Positions 33,093 to 42,240 of a stretch of 42,407 nt of DNA are shown piece after piece (the stretch's first letter is position 1; each line of letters begins with the position of its first letter). A program made the position numbers and the translations under genes. The notes under the pieces are model-generated. The model worked only from the letters and a program-made list of their open reading frames with translations, ran no database searches and was not told the DNA's origin. The stretch is from an uncultured Christensenella sp. (GTDB lineage: Bacteria > Bacillota > Clostridia > Christensenellales > DTU072), in contig CASDZI010000009.1 of assembly GCA_949285605.1 (NCBI GenBank), positions 29,445 through 71,851 on the forward strand, written 5' to 3'.

Positions 33093-34507
33093 AATTCCGA
33101 CTTATTCCGGATCGAACTCAATATCTCAACGACGTGAGCGAAGTGCCGAGAGCGTTCGCTCCTTTTTTGGAGCTTTCCGACGACGGGGAGAATTTTCTGG
33201 AATGGGAAACCGGTTTCGACGGAAAAAATTTTTACTGCGTTATAAATTCCGACGTATTCGGGCGGGAAGAAAAATCCTTTGAACCGAAAGAAAAGGAAAA
33301 TTTGCTTTATAAAAAATTCACTAAGCGTTTCGTAAAGAATTTTCTTTACGATTATCTTTCCCGTCATTTGGATAAGCGGCTTCCTTACGGCAGCCTGACG
33401 GGGGTTCGCCCTACGGGGCTGTATTATGAGCTGATGAAGGAAAACGACCCGAAAGGGTATCTTGAAAAGGAATTCAAGGTATCCGAAAAGCGTGCTTCAT
33501 TGATAGAAAAATGTGTTCTCAATCAAAAAGGTTACCGTAACGAGGATCCTCTCGCCGCTGCGATTTTCGTCAACGTACCGTTTTGTCCGACCCGATGCGC
33601 TTATTGTTCGTTTATCAGTACCGAAGTATTTCGGGTGGAGAAGGAATTGCCTTTATACGTTGAGACGGCGGTAAGAGAACTGGAGCGGATCAAGGAAATA
33701 ATCGGCAATTCGGGCAGAAAAGTATCATCGATATACGTCGGGGGAGGTACGCCCACTTGCCTCGGAACGGCACTGCTGGAAAAATTGCTTACGCCGTTAA
33801 AAGACTTCGGGACGGAATTTACCGTGGAAGCTGGCAGACCCGACACCGTCGACGCAGAAAAAGTCGATTTACTGAAAGCCATGAACGTGACGAGAGTAAG
33901 TCTCAATCCGCAGACTTTTCACGAAAGGACCTTGGAAAAGATAGGCAGAAAACATACCGTCGAGGAGATTTACCGTTCATACGAGTTATTGAAGGACAAA
34001 TTTTCCGTCAACGCCGACTTGATTGCCGGGCTTCCCGACGAGGACGAGGAGGATTTTGCATATTCTGTGAGAAAAACGACGGAGCTCAGACCCGACAACG
34101 TCACCGTGCACGCATTGAGTTTGAAACGGGGATCCAGATTCAACGAAGAAGGGCGGTCGAAAAAAGCCGACGGAAGGGCTTTCGCAATGTGCGATTTCGC
34201 TCTGGACTATTTGCAGGAAAAAGGCTATTCGCCGTATTATATGTACCGTCAGAAAAATACCGCCGACAATGCCGAGAACGTAGGATATTGTCTTCCGGGA
34301 ACGCAATGCCGTTACAACATCGATATGATGGAGGAAAGCATCACCGTTTTCGGGGCGGGAGCCGGAGCTGTCAGTAAATCTGTCTGCAGGGAAAAAGAGC
34401 GCCGTATAGAGCGGCTGGCAAATCCTAAAGGGTTCAGGGAATACATCGACAGACGGGAGGAAGTTATCGGCAGAAAAGCCGAATTTTTCAATACTTTCCG
34501 CTCTTGA
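33089..34507 (+). CDS. hemZ: HemZ-like coproporphyrinogen dehydrogenase (radical SAM)
   Basis: This 472-residue radical-SAM protein has an N-terminal domain typical of HemZ with LTGVRPTGLYYELM, then the cluster motif CPTRCAYC (Cys166, Cys170, Cys173) and the SAM-binding IYVGGGTPT. VSLNPQTFHERTLEKIGRKH and the HemN-type end LQEKGYSPYYMYRQKNTADN are present. HemZ is the Firmicutes oxygen-independent coproporphyrinogen enzyme family, although many members lack proven activity. It is ATGA-coupled to the MBL gene. No other haem genes are nearby, so the role in haem synthesis is unconfirmed here. Confidence 0.9.
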   Translation: MKFRLIPDRTQYLNDVSEVPRAFAPFLELSDDGENFLEWETGFDGKNFYCVINSDVFGREEKSFEPKEKENLLYKKFTKRFVKNFLYDYLSRHLDKRLPYGSLTGVRPTGLYYELMKENDPKGYLEKEFKVSEKRASLIEKCVLNQKGYRNEDPLAAAIFVNVPFCPTRCAYCSFISTEVFRVEKELPLYVETAVRELERIKEIIGNSGRKVSSIYVGGGTPTCLGTALLEKLLTPLKDFGTEFTVEAGRPDTVDAEKVDLLKAMNVTRVSLNPQTFHERTLEKIGRKHTVEEIYRSYELLKDKFSVNADLIAGLPDEDEEDFAYSVRKTTELRPDNVTVHALSLKRGSRFNEEGRSKKADGRAFAMCDFALDYLQEKGYSPYYMYRQKNTADNAENVGYCLPGTQCRYNIDMMEESITVFGAGAGAVSKSVCREKERRIERLANPKGFREYIDRREEVIGRKAEFFNTFRS

Positions 34508-34572
34508 GCAACACGGTTTCCGATGAGGCTTTACGCAGGATCCCGCTTAGTTGATTTTGTTATATTTTGCTA

Positions 34573-34601
34573 TTGATTTATAAGTTCTTTTATGATATAT
34601 T
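34573..34601 (+). promoter_or_regulatory. Promoter of the large lipoprotein gene
   Basis: TTGATT (34573-34578) and TATATT (34596-34601) are 17 bases apart, 34 bases before the ATG. Confidence 0.65.
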
Positions 34602-34635
34602 AAATATATATGTAATTTTTATTTGCGGAGTTACG

Positions 34636-37600
34636 ATGCGTAAAAGAACTGTATTTTCTGTCCTTGTATTGCTTTTGACTTTATTATTCATACTTGCGGC
34701 TTGTTCCGGAGGGACGTCGAGCACCGAAGAAGAGCCCGAAGTTTCCGTTACGTCCATAAAGATAGACGAAACTTCCGTTCCGCAGTCGGCTTACGCAGGC
34801 GAAGTCGATTTATCTTCCATAAGGTTGGAAATTACTTTCAGCAACGGAGAGGAAACCATTATCGGACTTACCGAAAGCATGATAGCCGTAAACGACCGCA
34901 CCAAACTCAACACAGTCGGGACTCATATCATAAAAGTAAATTATCCCGGAGCCACCACGAGTTTTCAAATCACCCTCAGACAAAAGGAAAAATCCACCTA
35001 TAAACTTACCGTTTACAACGGCCGTCCCATAGCCGTAAACGACGTGGAAGTGGAAGCAGACGAAATTGTAATGGACGGGGACAAATTCGAGCAGGTTTAC
35101 GAGGAAGGCACCGTCGTGACCCTGGAATGGATACCCGTCACCGGATATTATTTTACCAGATGGACGGACAACGGAGCCGTCATCGACACGCAGTCCGTCA
35201 CTAAGGTGACTATGAACAGAACGCACGAATACCGCGCTTACAGCGATCCCGTCGTCAACACCGTAAGTTTCGAAACCAACGGAGGAGATCCGATTTCTCC
35301 CAAGAAAACCAATATTTTATACGAGACCGACATAGTCGAACCGGAAAGAGAAGGATACGTCTTCGATGGTTGGACCACCACGAGAGTGACCGGCGACGAC
35401 GCCACCGATTGTACCGCCGCAAAAATTTCCTTCCCGTACGAAGTCAAGGTGGAGACTACCCTGTACGCCACCTGGAGATTTTTGGGACTGGAATATAACG
35501 AGTACGTAAATGCTTTCGGCGACAGCGGTTGGAAAATAGCGTCTTACGTAAACAACGATAAGGAGCTTTTAATTCCCGAAGTATATAAGAACAAACCCGT
35601 CCTTGCGATCTCCGCCAACGCTTTCGAAAACGCCACTTCTCTCGAAAAGATCTACATACCCGCTTCGGTGGAAACGCTGGGAGAGGGCTTCCTGCGTAAT
35701 TGCGGAAGACTCAAGACCATAGAAGTCAGCCCCGATTCCGATTATTTCATGACCATCGACGGGGTGCTTTACGACGATTTGGGAGAAGAACTAATAGCAT
35801 ATCCCGCCGGCAAACTGCAAGCGGTCGTCGTTCCCGACGGTATAAAGAAAATTGCCGCTTACGCCTTTTACGACGCCGTAATAGGAGCGGTGGATCTGCC
35901 TTCGGGATTGAAGACCGTAGGCGATTACGCTTTCGACAGCGTTCACATCGATTACGTCAGTTTCTCTCTCGTTAATCCCAACGACAGCGGTTTCACCGTG
36001 GGAAACCATATTTTTAACGAGCAGATAGAAAAAATATTCGTCGGCGCAGCCAACCTCAACGTTTTCAAATCCATAGAGGCTTTTGCCGACTTTGAAGATA
36101 AGCTTTCCGTTGACGAAGGCGAAATTCCGATCATCATCGAAGTCAATGCCGCCGGGACTTTGCTTTATAAACAGATTTTCAACGAAAATTCCGAAAACGA
36201 GGCCACTACGTTGGAAATAATAGGCGCAGACCGTTCTCTTACCGAAATTCTGCTTCCTTATGCCATCAAAGGTTACAGCGTCAGTTCCATAGGCGCCAGA
36301 GCGTTCAACGGGTGCATATATCTCGCTCAATTCTCCATTCCGAACACCACGGCTCTGGAAAGGATATTGGAAGGAGCTTTTGACGGTACTCCTTATCTGG
36401 AAAATCTGGAAAACGACGCCATTATCGCAAACAACGTGCTTTATAAGTACTACGGAACAGACGACACCTATGTTCTCGGCAGGACGATTACCCGTATAGC
36501 CGAAAGTGCCTTCCAAGGCAACACCACGCTGAAATATCTGGATTTGAGCGACAACTCCGAACTCAGATATATCGGACCGTTTGCTTTTTACGGTTGCTCT
36601 TCTTTCCTCGGCAATTCCGACGATGGATTGACCGTTAAAAACAATCTTACCACGATAGGAAATTATGCTTTCGCTTATTCGGGGATCAGAGGATTTTATT
36701 TATCCTCGCAGGGCGGAAGCAATCTCGCCGAAATAGGCAAGGGCGCTTTCGAACACTGCTACTATCTCGTAAGCGTGGAAATGGGCGCAAAGACCACCGC
36801 TGTCGCCACAGACGCATTCTTATACGATTATTCGTTGATGCAGTTCGCCGTAGAAATCGGCAACCCGGTCTTTACGGCTGTTAACGGAGTGCTTTATCAA
36901 TCCTCTCTGAACAACTCGGAATACGATATTCTTTTTGCTTATCCGGCAGGGAAACTGTCCACCGTGTTCGACGTGGCGGACTGCGGTCTTACGGTGTCGG
37001 GGATAGGCGAATACGCATTCTTTGCCAGTAACGTAAAATCGTTGCGTATTCCTTCTTCGGTAAGCAACATAAATTCTGCCGCAATTTATATTCCGGGACT
37101 TATTTACGTTACCTTCGAAACTTTGGTTGCGGGAATGAATTACGAAAATATTTTCGTTACCGACATCAATAACTTAGGAAAATACGCTCCGGAATTCGTA
37201 ACCGTGGAGGACGAATCGTCTCCCTCTTTCGAAACTCTTAAGACCGATTTCTTCGGATCGTATCTTTCGGAAAAATACAGACAGAACGCTACCGCCGAAC
37301 TGGTCGTTTACAACGATCTCGTACTGAGGGTGGAAGAGGGTAAAGTTATGGTGGTCGGGAGCTCGAGGAATGCGGAAGAATTGACCATTCCGGCTACTTA
37401 CGAAGAAAACAGCGTTACTACGATAGCGTCTTACGCATTTATGGGCAATTACCTGAAAACATTATATTTGGGCAGCAATATCACCACCATATCTTCCAAC
37501 GCATTAAGCTATGCGGCCGAGCTTTCCGGACTTTACACCGTGGCGGGCATGAGTATCCCCAACGTACAGGCGGACAGTTTCGGCAAGTCTTTCGATAACG

Positions 37601-39405
37601 GATTGATGATTTACGTCAGTTTGAACCAGAAAGAACTTTATATGCGGAACTGGAATTTATCTTCGAGATATTTGATAGATATTTCGGTAGGTTACCCCGA
37701 GGCGGTTTTGAAATACAACATCGGTGAAGAGGGAGATTTGACCTTACCTTCTTTCAATAACGTTATCGCACCCGAAGATTTTCCCGTCCCGACGAGAGAA
37801 GGATACACTTTCGAAGGTTGGTACGACGAGCAAAACAATAAAATCGACGTATCCGTGCCTTACGTTATCCCGTACAACGTCACGTTGACTTGTAATTGGA
37901 AAGCTACGGAATATACAGTAAACTTTATTCTCGGCGATCTGGCGTCTATGAGCAGCGGAGTTACTACCGTTACGGTCACATACGACGAAAACTACAGTTT
38001 CGAAACGCCCGTTTACGTTAACGGAAGCAGAGTTTTGAAGAAATGGAAGACCGTTGACGGGCTTGTGATACTCCCTGAAGGAAAGTGGGATTATCTGGTT
38101 GAGGGCACGATAGACCTCTATCCCGTTTGGGAGGACGTGGTTTACACCTTGATTTACGACACCGAGGACGGACTGGTGACCGTTGCCAACGCAAGTAAAA
38201 CCATTCTGTACGGCGAAATCGCCACGTTGGATATTCCCGTCAAGACGGGGTACGAATTCCTCGGGTGGAAAGTCCAACGCAACGGACAGGAAGTATTGCT
38301 GACTTATGCCGACGGAACTTTGCTTTTGCCTTGGAGTTATCAGGACGCTTCGGAATATAACCTTTATGCCAACTGGAAAGCCAAAGAGGGGATCGTCGTT
38401 CATTTGTATTTCAACAAGGAAGTTCTCTATAAGACGGTAACCGTCACTTACGGGCAGGAATTCCTTTTCCCGTACGACGTTTCCGAGATGAGCGAAGAAT
38501 GGGCTAACAAGGCGGAATTGTTCTGCGGCTGGTACGACGCTTTCGACATAATCACCAATACCGGCGGAGGAAGAAGATTTACCGACGAAACCGGAGCAGG
38601 CTTATTCCCGTGGGATATAGATCCATACAGCGGAGAAATGTATATTTACGCTCAATTCCCGTTGGAAATTTCCGACGGAAGTCAACTGGAGGATCTGGCT
38701 ATAGACGAGCTGAGCCGTTCGTTCGTATTGACAAACGATATTACCGTGACCAAACCCATAGGAAGTAAAATTACCCCTTACAGCGGAATTTTCAACGGGA
38801 ACGGTTACACCGTAACTTTCGATTACACCGTTGACGAGAACACTCCGGCGTCGGAATACGACGGCTATATAGGTTTGTTTGCATACAACAAAGGGACGAT
38901 CAAGAATTTCGTTCTGAAAGCCGATATTACCGTTACGGCGTTGCCTGCGGGAGTATCGGTTGCGGATTTGTGCGTAGGGGCGATAGCCGGCAGAAACGAA
39001 GGAGTTATTTCGGGCTGTGCCGTAGCTAAAGACGGTTCCGCCTACGACGTTTATGCCACCGTAAACGTAAATATTCCGAAGGAAAGCGTTACCGCTGCGC
39101 ATATAGGAAGCTACGTCGGATACAATGCCGGCGGAAGCGTGGAAAGCGTTGCTCTCAAGACGGAATGTTACACCGTATCCGTTAACGGGGTACCTTACGA
39201 GGAAGCTGCGGATCTGAGTAAAATTTATTGCGGGATCCTCTGCGGAACTTACGACGGAGGAAGTATAGCTTCGGCAGAAAGCTGCACTTACGTTTATTAT
39301 AAGGATAACGATCCGTTTATTTCGGTAAAATGCGGACAGAATATAAGCGGAGAAGACATCAACGTGTTGCTTACTGTGGTGAAAGGAAACCAACAGACGG
39401 AATAA
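34636..39405 (+). CDS. BspA-like LRR / InlB B-repeat surface lipoprotein
   Basis: This protein of about 1589 residues has a signal peptide and lipobox ILAAC (Cys23). In order: a bacterial Ig-like segment (about 37-115), an InlB B-type repeat (about 208-281, with GYVFDGWTT), BspA/LRR_5 repeats (about 300-1000, with runs such as IGARAFNGCIYLAQFSIPN), four or more InlB-like repeats (about 1015-1340, with GYTFEGWYD and GYEFLGWK), then a GLUG-like region (about 1380-1555, with NGNGYTV and LFAYNKGTIKNF). Such proteins bind host or polymer ligands at the surface. The ATG at 34636 with GGAG 5 bases upstream is used; an earlier in-frame TTG would add 23 residues ahead of the signal. Confidence 0.9.
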   Translation: MRKRTVFSVLVLLLTLLFILAACSGGTSSTEEEPEVSVTSIKIDETSVPQSAYAGEVDLSSIRLEITFSNGEETIIGLTESMIAVNDRTKLNTVGTHIIKVNYPGATTSFQITLRQKEKSTYKLTVYNGRPIAVNDVEVEADEIVMDGDKFEQVYEEGTVVTLEWIPVTGYYFTRWTDNGAVIDTQSVTKVTMNRTHEYRAYSDPVVNTVSFETNGGDPISPKKTNILYETDIVEPEREGYVFDGWTTTRVTGDDATDCTAAKISFPYEVKVETTLYATWRFLGLEYNEYVNAFGDSGWKIASYVNNDKELLIPEVYKNKPVLAISANAFENATSLEKIYIPASVETLGEGFLRNCGRLKTIEVSPDSDYFMTIDGVLYDDLGEELIAYPAGKLQAVVVPDGIKKIAAYAFYDAVIGAVDLPSGLKTVGDYAFDSVHIDYVSFSLVNPNDSGFTVGNHIFNEQIEKIFVGAANLNVFKSIEAFADFEDKLSVDEGEIPIIIEVNAAGTLLYKQIFNENSENEATTLEIIGADRSLTEILLPYAIKGYSVSSIGARAFNGCIYLAQFSIPNTTALERILEGAFDGTPYLENLENDAIIANNVLYKYYGTDDTYVLGRTITRIAESAFQGNTTLKYLDLSDNSELRYIGPFAFYGCSSFLGNSDDGLTVKNNLTTIGNYAFAYSGIRGFYLSSQGGSNLAEIGKGAFEHCYYLVSVEMGAKTTAVATDAFLYDYSLMQFAVEIGNPVFTAVNGVLYQSSLNNSEYDILFAYPAGKLSTVFDVADCGLTVSGIGEYAFFASNVKSLRIPSSVSNINSAAIYIPGLIYVTFETLVAGMNYENIFVTDINNLGKYAPEFVTVEDESSPSFETLKTDFFGSYLSEKYRQNATAELVVYNDLVLRVEEGKVMVVGSSRNAEELTIPATYEENSVTTIASYAFMGNYLKTLYLGSNITTISSNALSYAAELSGLYTVAGMSIPNVQADSFGKSFDNGLMIYVSLNQKELYMRNWNLSSRYLIDISVGYPEAVLKYNIGEEGDLTLPSFNNVIAPEDFPVPTREGYTFEGWYDEQNNKIDVSVPYVIPYNVTLTCNWKATEYTVNFILGDLASMSSGVTTVTVTYDENYSFETPVYVNGSRVLKKWKTVDGLVILPEGKWDYLVEGTIDLYPVWEDVVYTLIYDTEDGLVTVANASKTILYGEIATLDIPVKTGYEFLGWKVQRNGQEVLLTYADGTLLLPWSYQDASEYNLYANWKAKEGIVVHLYFNKEVLYKTVTVTYGQEFLFPYDVSEMSEEWANKAELFCGWYDAFDIITNTGGGRRFTDETGAGLFPWDIDPYSGEMYIYAQFPLEISDGSQLEDLAIDELSRSFVLTNDITVTKPIGSKITPYSGIFNGNGYTVTFDYTVDENTPASEYDGYIGLFAYNKGTIKNFVLKADITVTALPAGVSVADLCVGAIAGRNEGVISGCAVAKDGSAYDVYATVNVNIPKESVTAAHIGSYVGYNAGGSVESVALKTECYTVSVNGVPYEEAADLSKIYCGILCGTYDGGSIASAESCTYVYYKDNDPFISVKCGQNISGEDINVLLTVVKGNQQTE

Positions 39406-39434
39406 AGGTGTTTTTTACGCATTTCCACGCAAAA

Positions 39435-39459
39435 ACAGTTTACAATCACGGCAAACTGT
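39435..39459. repeat. Inverted repeat over rpsO promoter
   Basis: ACAGTTT (39435-39441) is the exact reverse complement of AAACTGT (39453-39459), 11 bases apart. The copies cover the -35 and the spacer of the rpsO promoter, like an operator; there is no T-run after it, so it is not a terminator. Confidence 0.45.
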
Positions 39460-39467
39460 GGTAATAT
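39439..39467 (+). promoter_or_regulatory. Promoter of rpsO
   Basis: TTTACA (39439-39444) and TAATAT (39462-39467) are 17 bases apart. A ~100-base untranslated leader follows, a usual place for S15 autoregulation. Confidence 0.7.
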
Positions 39468-39569
39468 AAATAGGCATTATACCTCAGGCAAGGGTAAGAC
39501 CGTTCCTAATTTACGACGATTTACGCTTTGCTCGGGGCGAATTATTATTCATTACAGGAGGTAAAAACA

Positions 39570-39833
39570 ATGAATGAAATGACCAAAGCCGAATTGATGG
39601 CAAAATTTGCCCGTTCCGAGGGCGACACGGGTTCGCCCGAAGTACAGGTTGCTCTGCTTACTCAGAGAATAGCCAGCCTTAACGAACATCTGGCTTCTCA
39701 TCCGAAGGATCACCACTCCCGCAGAGGATTGCTCAAGATGATCGGTAAGAGAAGAAACCTCTTAGGTTATCTCAAGAAAAAAGATATCGAGCGTTACAGA
39801 GCTTTGATAGCGGAATTGAATCTGAGAAAGTAA
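39570..39833 (+). CDS. rpsO: 30S ribosomal protein S15
   Basis: This 87-residue protein of the small subunit platform binds 16S rRNA helices H20-22. Motifs: [40 protein letters not shown] and [12 protein letters not shown]. Length matches the family. The start at 39570 is chosen because AGGAGG (39556-39561) is 8 bases upstream; earlier frame starts lie in the leader. It is followed by its own terminator and then by pnp, the classical rpsO-pnp order. Confidence 0.98.
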   Translation: MNEMTKAELMAKFARSEGDTGSPEVQVALLTQRIASLNEHLASHPKDHHSRRGLLKMIGKRRNLLGYLKKKDIERYRALIAELNLRK

Positions 39834-39842
39834 CAAAAAAAC

Positions 39843-39879
39843 GGAGGTTGCCGCAATTGCCGCAACCTCTTTTTCTTAT
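39843..39879 (+). terminator. Terminator between rpsO and pnp
   Basis: Stem GAGGTTGC (39844-39851) with GCAACCTC (39862-39869), 10-base loop, then TTTTTCTT. Confidence 0.9.
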
Positions 39880-39947
39880 TAAAAGGTTAAAACACAAAAA
39901 AATATATAGAAAAGTCCGTCGGGTGACGGGCGAAAACAGGAGGATTA

Positions 39948-42044
39948 ATGAAAGAAAGCAGAATTTTTACCACCGTTATCGGCGGTAAAGAAGTAAGTGC
40001 GGAAATCGGCGGTTATTGTTCCCACAGCAACGGAGAATGTATCATTCGTTGCGGCGACACCGTCGTTATGACCAACGTGACTATGGCAAAAGCCCCCAGG
40101 GACGGAATAGATTTCTTCCCTTTGGGAGTAGATTTCGAAGAAAAGATGTATGCCGTGGGAAAAATACCCGGAGGGTATAAAAAGAGAGAGGGTCGTCCCA
40201 GCGATAAAGCGATACTGACCAGCCGTCTTATAGACAGACCTATACGTCCGCTTTTCCCGAAGGGACTTTTCAACGACGTAGCGGTAGTGGCTACGGCATT
40301 GAGCGTAGATACCAACATACCTCCCGAAGTATTCGGAATGCTCGGCAGCAGCATAGCGTTGTCGGTATCAGACATCCCTTGGAACGGACCTACCGGTTCG
40401 GTTATGGTGGGTTATGTTGACGGAAAATATATCATTAACCCCGATAACGAACAAAGGGAAAAGAGTCGTCTCAACTTAGCGCTCAGCGGGACCAAGGACG
40501 CAGTAATGATGGTAGAAGCAGGCGCCAGCGAACTTACCGAAGAAGAAATGCTCGGAGCTATCCTTTTCGGACACGAAGAAATTAAGAAAATCGTGGCTTG
40601 GATTGAAGAAATCACTAAGGAAGTAGGTAAACCCAAAAAGAATATCGAACTCCGTCACGCTCCCGAGGAACTGGAAAAGAACGTAAGAGAATATTCCGCA
40701 GACAAAATAGCATATATTTTCGATACTTTCGACAGACAGGAAAGAGAAGCGAGAGAGGACGCCGTGAACGAAGAACTCATGGCTCATTTTGCGGAAATAT
40801 ATCCCGAAGAAAAAGGATACGTTGCCGACGTTATATACGCTATGAAGAAGGAATTCGTGCGTAAACGTATCAGCAACGAAGGTGTTCGTCCCGACGGAAG
40901 AGGACTTAAAGACATCAGACCCATTTGGTGCGAAGTCGGCATTCTGCCCAGAGTGCACGGTTCGGGCGTTTTCACGAGAGGACAGACTCAGGTACTCACT
41001 ACGTTGACTTTGGGCACCATATCCGAAGTTCAGAAACTGGAAGGACTGGATGACGACGCCTTCAAGAGATATATGCATCATTACAATATGCCTCCTTATT
41101 CTACCGGAGAAGCCAGGCAGCTCAAGAGCCCCGGTCGTCGTGAGATAGGACACGGAGCATTAGCCGAGAGAGCTTTGGAACCCGTGCTTCCTTCCAACGA
41201 ATGTTTCCCGTACGCGATAAGAACGGTCAGCGAAGTCATCAGCAGTAACGGTTCCACTTCTCAGGCAAGCGTATGCGGCTCCACCCTTGCTCTTATGGAC
41301 GCCGGCGTACCGATTAAGGCGCCTGTCGCAGGTATTGCAATGGGACTTATAAAAGACGAAGCCAACAACAAAATTTCCGTTATGAGCGATATTCAGGGAC
41401 TGGAAGACTTCTACGGGGACATGGACTTCAAAGTCGCAGGTACCGCTGAAGGGATAACCGCCATTCAAATGGACATCAAGATCAAGGGTATCGACGAACA
41501 GATTTTGCGTACCGCTCTTGCTCAGGCCAGAGAGGGCAGAATGTTCATACTCGGTAAAATGTTGGAAGTTATACCGCACAGCAGAGAAACCCTCAGCAAA
41601 TACGCTCCCCGTATCATTAGCTTTAACATCGACCCCGATAAAATCAGAGACGTTATCGGAAGCGGCGGCAAGGTCATCAATAAGATTATCGAAAGCACCG
41701 GAGCAAAAATCGATATAGACGACTACGGTAAAGTATTCATAGCCAGTGCCGACACCGAAATGGCGGAGAAAGCCAAAAAGATTATTTTGTCTATAGCCAA
41801 AGATCCCGAAGTAGGCGACGAATTCACCGGACCCGTCGTAAAAATAATGACCTTCGGCGCTTTTGTGGAAGTTGAAAACGGCATCGACGGCCTTGTTCAT
41901 GTTTCGCAGATTTCTCACGAATGGCTGGAAAATCCTACTTCTGTGTTGAACATCGGCGAAGAAGTCCGGGAATCAATCGCCACGCCAACGGTTCCACCGT
42001 CGAGCCAGGTTCCGAAGGCCGACGCATACCGGATGGCAAGCTGA
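39948..42044 (+). CDS. pnp: Polyribonucleotide nucleotidyltransferase, S1 domain broken by junction
   Basis: PNPase degrades RNA 3' to 5' phosphorolytically. Present are the two RNase PH domains (about 10-225 and 310-540, with RPDGRGLKDIRP and the catalytic-core DIQGLEDFYGDMDFKVAGT), the KH domain (IGSGGKVINKIIESTGAKI) and the first part of the S1 domain (FGAFVEVENGIDGLVHVSQI). After codon Val673 (41964-41966) the frame becomes unrelated (RESIATPTVPPSS) and stops at 42044, with the end of S1 missing. The start follows an AGGAGG site. Real pnp should continue beyond 41966; this CDS is therefore interrupted. Confidence 0.92.
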   Translation: MKESRIFTTVIGGKEVSAEIGGYCSHSNGECIIRCGDTVVMTNVTMAKAPRDGIDFFPLGVDFEEKMYAVGKIPGGYKKREGRPSDKAILTSRLIDRPIRPLFPKGLFNDVAVVATALSVDTNIPPEVFGMLGSSIALSVSDIPWNGPTGSVMVGYVDGKYIINPDNEQREKSRLNLALSGTKDAVMMVEAGASELTEEEMLGAILFGHEEIKKIVAWIEEITKEVGKPKKNIELRHAPEELEKNVREYSADKIAYIFDTFDRQEREAREDAVNEELMAHFAEIYPEEKGYVADVIYAMKKEFVRKRISNEGVRPDGRGLKDIRPIWCEVGILPRVHGSGVFTRGQTQVLTTLTLGTISEVQKLEGLDDDAFKRYMHHYNMPPYSTGEARQLKSPGRREIGHGALAERALEPVLPSNECFPYAIRTVSEVISSNGSTSQASVCGSTLALMDAGVPIKAPVAGIAMGLIKDEANNKISVMSDIQGLEDFYGDMDFKVAGTAEGITAIQMDIKIKGIDEQILRTALAQAREGRMFILGKMLEVIPHSRETLSKYAPRIISFNIDPDKIRDVIGSGGKVINKIIESTGAKIDIDDYGKVFIASADTEMAEKAKKIILSIAKDPEVGDEFTGPVVKIMTFGAFVEVENGIDGLVHVSQISHEWLENPTSVLNIGEEVRESIATPTVPPSSQVPKADAYRMAS

Positions 42045-42106
42045 CAGGTCAGAGCGGTTCCCACGGCACCGCGGATTCCGGAAGGCCCGAGTCGAAGAAA
42101 TCTCAT
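41949..42106 (-). CDS. Phosphohexomutase N-terminus (partial, cut by junction)
   Basis: On the minus strand, from an ATG at 42106 the frame reads MRFLRLGPSGIRGAVGTALT and then GVAIDSRTSSPMF, matching the SGIRG and DSRxSS motifs near the start of phosphoglucosamine/phosphomannomutase-family enzymes. Only about 50 residues are present; beyond about 41949 the frame is the antisense of pnp. AAAAGGA lies 10 bases before the ATG. Specificity cannot be told. It is probably from another locus or genome joined here. Confidence 0.75.
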
Positions 42107-42162
42107 TTTATTCCATTCCTTTTTTTCGTAATATATGCCGGGGAAAAACGAAATCAAGAAAA

Positions 42163-42181
42163 TTCAACTCTTCCGGTTGAA
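42163..42181. other. Inverted repeat between divergent genes after the junction
   Basis: TTCAAC (42163-42168) and GTTGAA (42176-42181) are perfect inverted copies 7 bases apart, between the divergent mutase and dehydrogenase starts. It may be an operator. Confidence 0.3.
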
Positions 42182-42240
42182 AAAAACGAAATCTTATTGT
42201 ACCTTTATCGACGATGAATTTGAATGGAAAGGAATTTGCC

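Noticed and set aside
35238..38700. Repeats within the lipoprotein gene as mobile or CRISPR repeats
   Set aside because: They are divergent protein-level LRR and InlB repeats in one frame, not DNA-level direct repeats.
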